Below are positions 34,847-42,204 of a stretch of 64,000 nucleotides of DNA, piece by piece. Source of the DNA: Nocardiopsis alborubida. Lineage in GTDB: Bacteria > Actinomycetota > Actinomycetes > Streptosporangiales > Streptosporangiaceae. Below the pieces are notes generated by a model, which did not search any database, was not told the origin of the DNA, and saw nothing but the letters and a program-made list of their open reading frames with translations. Numbering within the stretch: position 1 is the stretch's first letter; every line of letters begins with the position of its first letter. The DNA is taken from positions 1 through 64,000 of the forward strand of contig NZ_JAAXPG010000031.1 in NCBI RefSeq assembly GCF_012396365.1, in the 5' to 3' direction. The position numbers were made by a program, and so were the translations under genes.

Positions 34847-36103
34847 TCAGCGCACGGCGTCGCGCTCGTGGCGGACCCGGCCGTCGCGCAGCACGGTGCG
34901 CACGTTCGACTCAGGCGAGGCCAGGACCCCGATGTCGGCGAGCGGGTCGCCGTCGACCACCACGAGGTCGGCCCGCGCCCCGTCGCGCAGGGTGCCGACG
35001 ACCCCCTCCAACCCCAGGAGCCGGGCGGCGTTGACGGTGGCGGCGCGCAGCACGTCCGCGGCGGGTTGGACCCGGCCGCGGATGGCGAACTCCTGGCTCT
35101 GGCGGTCCTGCATGCCGCCGAGCAGGTCGCTGCCGAAGACCAGGTTCACCCCGGCCTCGTGGGCCATGCGCAGGGCGTCCAGACCCCGGCTGAGCACGGT
35201 GTCCACCTTGGCCTGGCTGGCCGCGGGCAGCCCGTTGGCAGCCCCCTGGAGGGAGAGCTCCTGGTAGGTGACGAGGGTGGGCACCAGGTAGGCGTCGTGC
35301 TCCAGGAACAGCTCGACGCTGCTCTCGTCGATGAGGTTGCCGTGCTCGATGCAGCGCACGCCGAGCCGGAGCCCGCGGTTGACGGCACGGGCGGTGTAGG
35401 CGTGGCCGGTCACGTAGCGGTTGGCCGCCTCGGCCTCCTCCACCACGGCCCGGATCTCGTCCTCGGAGGACTGGGTGGAGTCGATGCGGTCGGTGGGGGA
35501 GGCCACACCGCCCGAGAGCATGATCTTGAGGTGGTGGGCGCCGGTGCGCAGCTGCTCGCGGGCCGCGCGGCGGAACTCCACGGGCCCGTCGCAGACGATG
35601 CCCGCCCCGGGGCAGCAGGCGTGGGTGTCGTTGCCCTGGCGTCCGGGCGCGCGGAAGTCGCCGTGGCCGCCGGTCTGCGACAGCGCCTTGCCGCCGAACA
35701 TGAGTCGGGGGCCGTCGACGAGCCCCTCCTCGACCGCCCTGGCCAGACCCCAGTCGCCCCCGGCGACGTCGCGGACGGTGGTGAAGCCGCGCCTGAGCAT
35801 GGCGCTCAGGGAACGGCCCGCGTAGCTGGCGACGTAGGAGGGCGACTCGTCCATCGCGGCGCCGAGGTCGGCGCTGAAGGCGGTCGGATGCACGTGGGCG
35901 TCGATCAGGCCCGGCATGAGGGTGGCCCCCGCCAGGTCCACGGTCGGTACCTGCGGGCCCACCTCGGGCGGGGTGCCCGGGCCGCTGCCCGCGATGAGGC
36001 CGTCCCGCACCAGGAGCCAGGAGCCGGGCGTCCGCGTCCCCGCCTCGGGGTCGAGCAGTCCGGCGCCCGTGAAGAGGATGTGCGGTTCTGACTGGCGGGT
36101 CAT
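34847..36103 (-). CDS. metal-dependent amidohydrolase (prolidase/imidazolonepropionase-like)
   Basis: This 418-residue protein has the amidohydrolase-superfamily HxH in GLIDAHVHPTAF, a Lys near HHLKIMLSGGV, His ligands in VTGHAYTARAV and RCIEHGN, and the Asp in VFGSDLLGG. This ligand order matches Xaa-Pro dipeptidase-like and related exported-peptide hydrolases. ATG 36103 has GGAGG upstream. An RpiR operator lies 28-43 bases upstream of the start, and a matching one precedes the symporter, so it likely hydrolyses the compound that the symporter imports, perhaps a dipeptide or acyl-amino acid (inference). Confidence 0.88.
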   Translation of the reverse strand: MTRQSEPHILFTGAGLLDPEAGTRTPGSWLLVRDGLIAGSGPGTPPEVGPQVPTVDLAGATLMPGLIDAHVHPTAFSADLGAAMDESPSYVASYAGRSLSAMLRRGFTTVRDVAGGDWGLARAVEEGLVDGPRLMFGGKALSQTGGHGDFRAPGRQGNDTHACCPGAGIVCDGPVEFRRAAREQLRTGAHHLKIMLSGGVASPTDRIDSTQSSEDEIRAVVEEAEAANRYVTGHAYTARAVNRGLRLGVRCIEHGNLIDESSVELFLEHDAYLVPTLVTYQELSLQGAANGLPAASQAKVDTVLSRGLDALRMAHEAGVNLVFGSDLLGGMQDRQSQEFAIRGRVQPAADVLRAATVNAARLLGLEGVVGTLRDGARADLVVVDGDPLADIGVLASPESNVRTVLRDGRVRHERDAVR

Positions 36104-36130
36104 GGATACCTCCGTCGGGGTTCGCGTTGT

Positions 36131-36146
36131 TGCAATATATGTTGCA
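36131..36146. promoter_or_regulatory. RpiR operator, site 1
   Basis: TGCAATATATGTTGCA is a near-perfect palindrome (14 of 16 symmetric) between the divergent amidohydrolase and RpiR genes. It shares 14 of 16 bases with site 2 at 37128. Confidence 0.75.
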
Positions 36147-36224
36147 TCACGGCGGAGGGGCCACCCCTCGGGGGTGGTATCGCTTGGGTGGCGGCGCGGT
36201 CCGGGGCGCCGGGACGGAGGGGTG

Positions 36225-37058
36225 ATGGCGGACTGGATCGAGGCCGCGCTCGGCGGCGGACGCCTGGGGCGCGCGGCCGAGCGCGTGGTCAGGGTGCTGC
36301 GGGACGAGCCGAGGTTCGCCTCCTACGCGAGCACCGCCGAGCTCGCCGAACGGGCCGGGGTCAACGTCGCCACGGTCGTGCGGGCCGCGCAGGCCCTCGG
36401 TTTCACCGGCTGGCCCGCCCTGCGCGTCGAACTGCGCTCGCGCTACCTGGCCTCGCTCAGCGCCGGAGAGGTCCTGGCCGAGCACGCCGGGGCCGACGCC
36501 GACCCCGTGCGCGAGGCCTTCCGCGCCGACCGCGAGGGGCTGCGCGACCTGGAGCGGACCCTGGACCCCGCCCGGGTGCGCGCCCTGGCGGGCGCGGTGC
36601 ACGGGGCGCGCCGGACGCGGGTGGTGGGCTCGGGCACCTTCGCGGCGCCGGGCGTGCAGCTCGCGCACGCCGCGGGGATCATGGGCTACGACGTGGAGCG
36701 CCTGGAGCTGGGGGGTACCGGCCTGGTCAGCGCGCTGGCGCGGATGGGCCCCGGCGACCTGCTGCTGGCGTGCGACCTGTGGCGGCTGCCGGTCGCGCTG
36801 CGGTCCGCGGCGCGGGTGGCCCGTGAGCGGTCGGTGCCGGTCGCGGTGATCACCGACCGCAGGGACTCCCCGCTGGTGGAGGGGGCGGACCACGTGTTGC
36901 TGGTGCCCAGCGAGGGCGTGGGCATGTTCCCCTCCCTCACCCCGGCGATGGCGGTCGTCCACGCGGTGCTGGCCGAGCTGGCCCGCGTCGGCGGGGACGC
37001 GGTGCTGGCGGCCGTGCGCGACACCGAGCGGCTCTGGGAGAGTTCGGAGCTCTTCTGA
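36225..37058 (+). CDS. MurR/RpiR-family transcriptional regulator
   Basis: This 277-residue regulator has an N-terminal HTH_6 domain (about 1-80: TAELAERAGVNVATVVRAAQ, LGFTGWPALRVELR) and a C-terminal SIS domain (about 120-250: RRTRVVGSGTFAAPG, PVAVITDRRDSPL) that would sense a sugar phosphate or related ligand. ATG 36225 follows GGAGG. Two matching palindromes flank the gene, one before the divergent amidohydrolase and one before the symporter, so it most likely controls both neighbours and itself. Confidence 0.92.
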   Translation: MADWIEAALGGGRLGRAAERVVRVLRDEPRFASYASTAELAERAGVNVATVVRAAQALGFTGWPALRVELRSRYLASLSAGEVLAEHAGADADPVREAFRADREGLRDLERTLDPARVRALAGAVHGARRTRVVGSGTFAAPGVQLAHAAGIMGYDVERLELGGTGLVSALARMGPGDLLLACDLWRLPVALRSAARVARERSVPVAVITDRRDSPLVEGADHVLLVPSEGVGMFPSLTPAMAVVHAVLAELARVGGDAVLAAVRDTERLWESSELF

Positions 37059-37127
37059 GTGACGCCGGGGGAAACGACCTGGGACGACGCGGTGACACCA
37101 CTGTGACGTGATCAGGGTCACGTTCAA

Positions 37128-37143
37128 TGCAATAAGTGTTGCA
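37128..37143. promoter_or_regulatory. RpiR operator, site 2
   Basis: TGCAATAAGTGTTGCA repeats site 1 (36131) with two changes and stands 105-120 bases upstream of the symporter start, just after the regulator gene. Same arms TGCAA/TTGCA. Confidence 0.75.
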
Positions 37144-37247
37144 CTTCACGCGGTGGGGCTGCTTACATGGCCCGGTCGGACCGCCTCCGCTGGCCGGTTC
37201 CCTCCGTGCACGTCCCCTGATCCCGAACCTCGCCGCGAAGGTGGCCC

Positions 37248-38678
37248 ATGCAGACGACCCATCTCGTGATTCTCGCCGTGTACATCCTGGCCATGCTCGG
37301 GATCGCCCTCTACTTCGTGCGCTCGGGCAGGCTGCGCGGCGGCGACGACTTCCTGTTCGCCGGGCGCAGCCTCCCCCGCCCCGTCATGATCGCCACCATG
37401 CTGGTCACCTGGGTCGGCTCGGGGACCATCATCGGCGGCGCCAACTTCGCCTACACCTACGGCCCCATGGCGGGCATGGTCTTCTTCGCGGGGACGCCGC
37501 TGGGCATCCTGGTCCTGCTCCTGGCGGCCCGCCGGATCCGCCGGGCGTCCCGGCACACCATCCCCGAACTGCTGGAGGTGCGCTTCGGCATCGGCGTGCG
37601 CACCGTCGCCGCCGTGGTCACCACCATCGCCTTCCTGGGGCTGACCGCCTCGCAGTTCGTCGGCGGCGGGTACGTCGTCAGCCTGGTCACGCCGCTGTCC
37701 GCCACCCAGGGAACACTGTTCGTCGCGGTCGTCGTGACGCTGCTGACCGTCACCGGAGGCCTGTTCTCGGTCGCCTACACCGACTTCGTCTCGGCCATCC
37801 TCATCGTGCTCGGCCTGTTCGTGTCGCTGCCGCTGGTGTTCGCCGCGGTCGGCGGCCCCGGCGCCTACTGGGACGGCCTGCCCGAGCAGGCGACCACCTT
37901 CAGCGGTGGACTCACCGCCCTCCAGCTCCTCGGCTACTTCCTCCCGCTCTTCCTGCTGCTGCTCGCCGACCAGAACATGTACCAGCGCCTGGCCGCGGCC
38001 AAGGACGAGCGCGAGGCCCGCTCCTCGACCGCCGGCATGCTCGTCGGCAGTTTCTTCGTCTTCGTCCCCGTCGTGCTCCTCGCCACCGCCGCCGCGGTCC
38101 TCATGCCCGGCATCAACGGTGACATGGCGGTCCTGAGCCTGGCCTCCGAGGGCTATCTCCCTGCGGTGCTGGGCGGTCTGATCCTGGCCGGGGCGGTCGC
38201 CTTCGTCATCACGACCGGATCCTCGTACATGCTCTCCTGCGCCTCCAACGTCGCCTACGACCTGTACGCCCGCTTCGCCGGGGACGGCGCGGACGAGCGG
38301 CGCAAGCTCGTGGTCCAGCGCCTCTCGGTCCTGGGCATCGCCCTCGCGGGCCTCGCGCTGAGCCTGTTCTTCCCGACCGTGCTGGAGTTGCAGATGTACT
38401 CCTACACGGTCTACGGCGCCGCGATCACCCCGGTGGTCCTGTCGGTGCTGTTCTGGAAGCGCGCGACCACGGCGGGCGCCGTCGCCGCGCTGGTGGTCGG
38501 CGCCGCCACCACCATCGGGTGGCAGGTCGCCGGGACCCCGGGCGGCCTCAACGCGGTCATCGTCGCCCTGCCCTCCGCCCTGGTCGCGCTCGTCGTGGCC
38601 AGCCTGGTCACCAAGGCCCCCGACCCGGCGCGGGTGGCCGCGGCCGAGGCGCCCGCGCCCACCGGAACCGACGCCTGA
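37248..38678 (+). CDS. sodium:solute symporter (SSS family)
   Basis: This 476-residue transporter has about 13 hydrophobic helices and the SSS signatures GSGTIIGGANFAYTYG, LGLTASQFVGGGYVV and LADQNMYQRLAAAKDE. The C-terminus is a short Ala/Pro tail. It imports an organic solute with sodium. ATG 37248 is weakly preceded by GAAGG. A matching RpiR operator upstream links it to the amidohydrolase, so the imported solute is likely the hydrolase's substrate. The exact solute is unknown. Confidence 0.92.
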   Translation: MQTTHLVILAVYILAMLGIALYFVRSGRLRGGDDFLFAGRSLPRPVMIATMLVTWVGSGTIIGGANFAYTYGPMAGMVFFAGTPLGILVLLLAARRIRRASRHTIPELLEVRFGIGVRTVAAVVTTIAFLGLTASQFVGGGYVVSLVTPLSATQGTLFVAVVVTLLTVTGGLFSVAYTDFVSAILIVLGLFVSLPLVFAAVGGPGAYWDGLPEQATTFSGGLTALQLLGYFLPLFLLLLADQNMYQRLAAAKDEREARSSTAGMLVGSFFVFVPVVLLATAAAVLMPGINGDMAVLSLASEGYLPAVLGGLILAGAVAFVITTGSSYMLSCASNVAYDLYARFAGDGADERRKLVVQRLSVLGIALAGLALSLFFPTVLELQMYSYTVYGAAITPVVLSVLFWKRATTAGAVAALVVGAATTIGWQVAGTPGGLNAVIVALPSALVALVVASLVTKAPDPARVAAAEAPAPTGTDA

Positions 38679-38690
38679 CACAGGCGGGGA

Positions 38691-38710
38691 CCGCTCCCGA
38701 CCGGGAGCGG
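38691..38710. terminator. terminator between symporter and the defence-like operon
   Basis: CCGCTCCC and GGGAGCGG pair around GACC, 12 bases after the symporter stop, before the convergent HsdS-like gene. Confidence 0.7.
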
Positions 38711-38744
38711 CCCCCGTCCGCTTTCGCCCTTGGGCGACGCCACC

Positions 38745-39401
38745 TCAAGATGCCGGTGGAGGAGAAGTATCCCCTTCCGGAACCGGAACCCGGCCGGAGA
38801 ACAGCATGGGCGCGAGAGCCTCGCGCAGGTCGTTCGTGGTGCGACTGATCTCGGCGTGCAGGCGGGCCTTGTCGTCCAGGGCGTGGAGCGCCGCCCCGAC
38901 GGCACGTTGGACGGACAGGGGCGGCAGGGCGGTGGGAAGTGAGCGCAGGGTGCGTTGCGTGATGGACCTGACGGTGCTCCCGGAGGCGTGTCTGTCGATC
39001 CATCTCTGCACCGGTGGCAGAGCCAGGTAGTGCGTCAGGTAGACGGGATCGAGCTCCGGTGAGGGGCGCAGCCGCAGTATCTGGGTGCTGTAGAGCCAAC
39101 CCCGCTGTTCGGGTGCGACGACGGCGAACCGGCCCAGGGTTCCCGTCCTCGTGCCGACGACGTCCCCGGCTGCGAGCAGGTAGCGGTCCAGGCGCGCGGC
39201 GACCGCATCGGCTACGCGCACTGTTTCGGCCCCGTCGACACGGCGGTCGCGGATGTCCCTCGGACGCACCAGGGGAGTTCCCCTGTCGGTGAACTCCCGA
39301 CTGGACGTGCCCGCGCCGGACGGCCCGGCCTGGATCTCACAGACCTCGCCGAGCTGCTGTTCACGCCAGCCAGCGGGAAGAGGGCCGATCAGGGAATCCA
39401 C
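38745..39401 (-). CDS. type I restriction-modification specificity subunit, half-size (HsdS-like)
   Basis: This 218-residue protein contains a single target-recognition domain (about 10-160: LPAGWREQQLGEVCEIQ, the GTPLVRPRDIRD region, VVGTRTGTLGRFAV, ILRLRP). One long C-terminal helix (about 165-205, PLSVQRAVGAALHALDDKAR) follows. Normal HsdS has two such units, so this should dimerise and recognise a palindromic site. GTG 39401 has AAGGAGG at seven bases and overlaps the end of the methylase gene by 13 bases, so they are co-translated. No HsdR gene is nearby. Confidence 0.83.
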   Translation of the reverse strand: MDSLIGPLPAGWREQQLGEVCEIQAGPSGAGTSSREFTDRGTPLVRPRDIRDRRVDGAETVRVADAVAARLDRYLLAAGDVVGTRTGTLGRFAVVAPEQRGWLYSTQILRLRPSPELDPVYLTHYLALPPVQRWIDRHASGSTVRSITQRTLRSLPTALPPLSVQRAVGAALHALDDKARLHAEISRTTNDLREALAPMLFSGRVPVPEGDTSPPPAS

Positions 39402-41104
39402 CGGTGCACCTCCTTGAGCAGGTGGCGGACTCTGCTGTCGGTCTCGGGGACCTGGCCCTCCAGAGCACTGAGCCGCCTCGTCAGCTGGTTGAACCGCTCG
39501 GCCGCCTGCGCTCCGGCGCCTTCGGGGTCGTGGCCTGCCGTGACGTAGGACGGAGGATGGAGTGAGTGGTCCCGGTTCCGGATCTCGTCGATCCCCACCG
39601 CACGGCCCGGGGCTGGAAGTCCGTTCCCGAGTGCTTCTCCACGTTTCCATGAACGGTAGACGGCGTGTACGGCGTCGATGTCCGGGGGAAGGAGCACTCG
39701 GCGGGTCCGGGAGGCCATCGAACCCAGGTCGCCCGCGTCGATGAACAGCATCTCGGAACAGCGCCCTGCGGGACTGCGCAGCAGCCAGAGGCTCACCGGG
39801 ATGCCCGTGGTCGGGAAGAGCTGACTGGGAAACGCCACCACGGCCTCCACGGCCCCGTCCTCGACCATGGCCGAGCGGATCCTGCGTTCGTCCGGGTGGT
39901 CGGAGAAGGCGGCGTTGGTCGGCATCAGGACACCGGCCCTGCCGTTCGGAGCGAGCATCGTCACGACGTGCTGAAGCCAGGCGAAGTTCGCGTTCGACTC
40001 CGGAGGGAGCCCGTAGGGGAAACAGCGTTCATCCCGACGGACGGGCGTGGGCCAGTCGAGTGGTGGGGATCCTGGAGGGCCGAAGACGGTCGGCAACCGC
40101 GCGTTGAAGGGTGGATTGGTGATGACGAGGTCGGCTGGGGAGAGGTCCGGGAGCAGCCCCGGCTCGACGGCCTCTGTCAGGAGGTCGGCTTCCACGCCGT
40201 GGATGCGGAGGTTCATCCCCGCGGTACGCGTTTGATCGGTGTGGCCCCCGGCGCCGCTGAGCCTGTGGGACGTGGCGGACGAACCGTTGCGCAGTCGCTT
40301 GTCCGCGGCGATCAGGAACTCCCCGGTCCGGCAGAACGGATCGTGGACGTGGGCGGAGGGCGCGGTGTCGGTGACGAGCAGTCCGACGACCGCCTCCACC
40401 AAGCTGTCGGGAGTGCGCAGGATTCCTGTGGACCTGTCCTCCTCCAGGATCGAGAGCAGGAGGTCGAAGGCGATGACCAGTTTCTCCGTGCGGTCATCGC
40501 CGGAACCGATGAGCGCGATGTTCCTGAGGGCCCTGTACGGGTCCTTCTTGCCCAGCGCGTCAAGAGAGAGGGAGAGGCGCGGGCGGAGGAGGGCCGTGAC
40601 GTCGTCCGGCAGGTCTGTGGGACCGGACGGGGACTCGATGTGCAGCAGTAGTTCCCGCCAGGCGTCCGTGTGCTCCGCGTGCATGTACAGGAGGTCGAGA
40701 AGGAGGTAGCAGCTCTCGGAGGGGGGGAAGTACCCACGGAGTCCGTCCAGAGCGTGCCAGAGCAGGCGCTCGACCTCGCGGACGGTCTTGTCGAAACCCT
40801 CCCCTCCCGCGTCGGGTGCGGAGGAGGGAAGGGGTTCTCCCGTGCCTTGGGCCCTGATACTGGCGCGTACGCGGTCCGCGTAGGTGGTGCCGGTGGGCTC
40901 GTGCGGCTGTCGGGCGTTGACGGGTACGGCACGCGAGGACAGCCAGTCGGCGACCTGGTCGAGGTCGAACAGCTCCCGTTCGGCGTCCGCCGGTTCGGGG
41001 AAGTCGGGCCCGCGCTTGCGCCAGTTGGTGACCGCGGCGCGGCTGACCCCGGCGTACCTGGCCAGCTGCGCGCGCGACACCAGGGTCGGCCCTTCCTTGC
41101 TCAC
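39389..41104 (-). CDS. N6-adenine DNA methylase with N-terminal HTH (HsdM-like)
   Basis: This 571-residue protein begins with an excisionase-like helix-turn-helix (about 8-38: VSRAQLARYAGVSRAAVTNW). After a linker and helical region (about 75-220) comes the methylase core. SAM motif I is DPFCRTGEFLIAA (about 252) and catalytic motif IV is ITNPPFNARL (about 330). Later HsdM-type blocks include GRAGVLMPTNAAFSD and LFPTTGIPVSLWLL. GTG 41104 has GAGGAGG at six bases. Base use is visibly less G+C-biased than in neighbouring genes. It sits between the Abi-like gene (10 bases upstream) and HsdS. Confidence 0.88.
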   Translation of the reverse strand: MSKEGPTLVSRAQLARYAGVSRAAVTNWRKRGPDFPEPADAERELFDLDQVADWLSSRAVPVNARQPHEPTGTTYADRVRASIRAQGTGEPLPSSAPDAGGEGFDKTVREVERLLWHALDGLRGYFPPSESCYLLLDLLYMHAEHTDAWRELLLHIESPSGPTDLPDDVTALLRPRLSLSLDALGKKDPYRALRNIALIGSGDDRTEKLVIAFDLLLSILEEDRSTGILRTPDSLVEAVVGLLVTDTAPSAHVHDPFCRTGEFLIAADKRLRNGSSATSHRLSGAGGHTDQTRTAGMNLRIHGVEADLLTEAVEPGLLPDLSPADLVITNPPFNARLPTVFGPPGSPPLDWPTPVRRDERCFPYGLPPESNANFAWLQHVVTMLAPNGRAGVLMPTNAAFSDHPDERRIRSAMVEDGAVEAVVAFPSQLFPTTGIPVSLWLLRSPAGRCSEMLFIDAGDLGSMASRTRRVLLPPDIDAVHAVYRSWKRGEALGNGLPAPGRAVGIDEIRNRDHSLHPPSYVTAGHDPEGAGAQAAERFNQLTRRLSALEGQVPETDSRVRHLLKEVHRWIP

Positions 41105-41114
41105 GATGGCCTCC

Positions 41115-41774
41115 TCAGGGGTTCGGCGGGAGTTCGCCCCGGCACATCTGCTCCTTGACCAGGAGCACTTCGGGGACCCGGTCCAGGTGCCTGATGCCGC
41201 TGGCCGCCTCCGAGTTGATGCAGGACAGGACGCGGTAGATCGTGCTGTGGTCGGCTTCCAGGTGGCGGTGGTGGATGGGCTCGTGGTGCATGATGCGGTT
41301 GCGGAAGGTGCGCAGGTAGTCCAGCTCCCTGCGCAGGTTCTCACGCGGCCCGCTGTAGGAGGGGAAGGCGCGGTGCAGGGCCGTTCGCCAGAGGCTGCGG
41401 TCATAGCGGGAAACCAGGAGGAAGGACCAGAAGCCGAAGGACAGTTCGGTGACGACGTCGTCCGGGGCCGCGAGGGAGCCCCTCCGGAGGCAGGTCTCCC
41501 TCGCCTGGTCCACGAGCTGGAGGCCTCTGGGATGGAGCGGGGCCGCGCGCCACCAGTCCGCCCGCTCGAAGTGGTCGGACAGCCGGTCGTGCATGGAGTT
41601 GCGCAGCGCCAGCTCGAGAACGTGCAGGGGGTGGTAGAAGGCAGCGGAGACGGCGACGTTCCAGTGGTACAGGCGGGCCGCCCTGGCAGCGTCTCCGCCG
41701 CAGCTGGCGATGTAGGGAGCCAGGCGCGGACGCGAGTAGACGGTGTACATCCACTCCGGCATGTCGTCGCTCAA
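41115..41774 (-). CDS. Abi-like protein with HEPN-type RxxxxH motif
   Basis: This protein of about 219 residues matches the Abi_2/Abi-like pattern as I recall it: RPRLAPYIASC near the start, LYHWNVAVSAAFYHPLHVLE, LSFGFWSFLLV and DYLRTFRNRIMHHEPI. The last block holds Arg158-x4-His163, the HEPN ribonuclease motif, in the usual Abi position. TTG 41774 follows AGAAGG; ATG 41762 is an alternative. It is the first gene of an operon with the methylase and specificity subunit. It is likely an RNase toxin for abortive infection, possibly controlled by the methylase complex (inference). Confidence 0.78.
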   Translation of the reverse strand: MSDDMPEWMYTVYSRPRLAPYIASCGGDAARAARLYHWNVAVSAAFYHPLHVLELALRNSMHDRLSDHFERADWWRAAPLHPRGLQLVDQARETCLRRGSLAAPDDVVTELSFGFWSFLLVSRYDRSLWRTALHRAFPSYSGPRENLRRELDYLRTFRNRIMHHEPIHHRHLEADHSTIYRVLSCINSEAASGIRHLDRVPEVLLVKEQMCRGELPPNP

Positions 41775-42204
41775 CAGGGCCTTCTTCCGTCTCGGTCGGG
41801 GGGGCGGGGGCTGTCTGCTCCGAGTTCCGCGTGGTAGCGTTGAGGACGTAAGCCCCGGGCCGCCTCTGCTCAGCACGCCACCCGGGGCACAGCTGTGTCC
41901 GGGGGCGGCACAGGTGCGGGGGCTCGGGAACCACGGGGTCCGCGTCGTCCAACTTGGTGTCCACGGTACAGGCGCGCGATGGAGAAGGCAAGCGCACTGC
42001 AATGCGTGAATTTTGTTAACACCATGGCGGTCGACTGGTTCCACGGCCATTCCCCTGGGATCTGGCCTGTTCAAGGGGGCATAGAGGGCAGAGGGCGTCA
42101 GTGTGCCGTTGCCTGCGAGCTTCCGCAGGGGGCATACCTCCATACTGTTAACAGAATGGGGGAGGTGCCCGCCAAGCCCGGTCCGGGGCCTGGCGCGGGT
42201 GGTT
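41775..42204. other. 430-base intergenic region upstream of the Abi-like operon
   Basis: No credible gene. It contains the inverted repeat GCCCCGGG-N21-CCCGGGGC (41852-41888) followed directly by palindrome CACAGCTGTG (41888-41897), then a moderately A/T-richer stretch (41995-42160) with GTTAAC at 42015 and palindrome CTGTTAACAG at 42145-42154. These may serve the operon promoter. The last 45 bases before sdaA's stop are G+C-rich and could fold as the sdaA terminator. Confidence 0.5.

Noticed and set aside
38745..41104. Calling the methylase and HsdS genes a complete type I restriction-modification system
   Set aside because: No HsdR-like helicase/nuclease gene is present on either side; the third gene is Abi-like instead.
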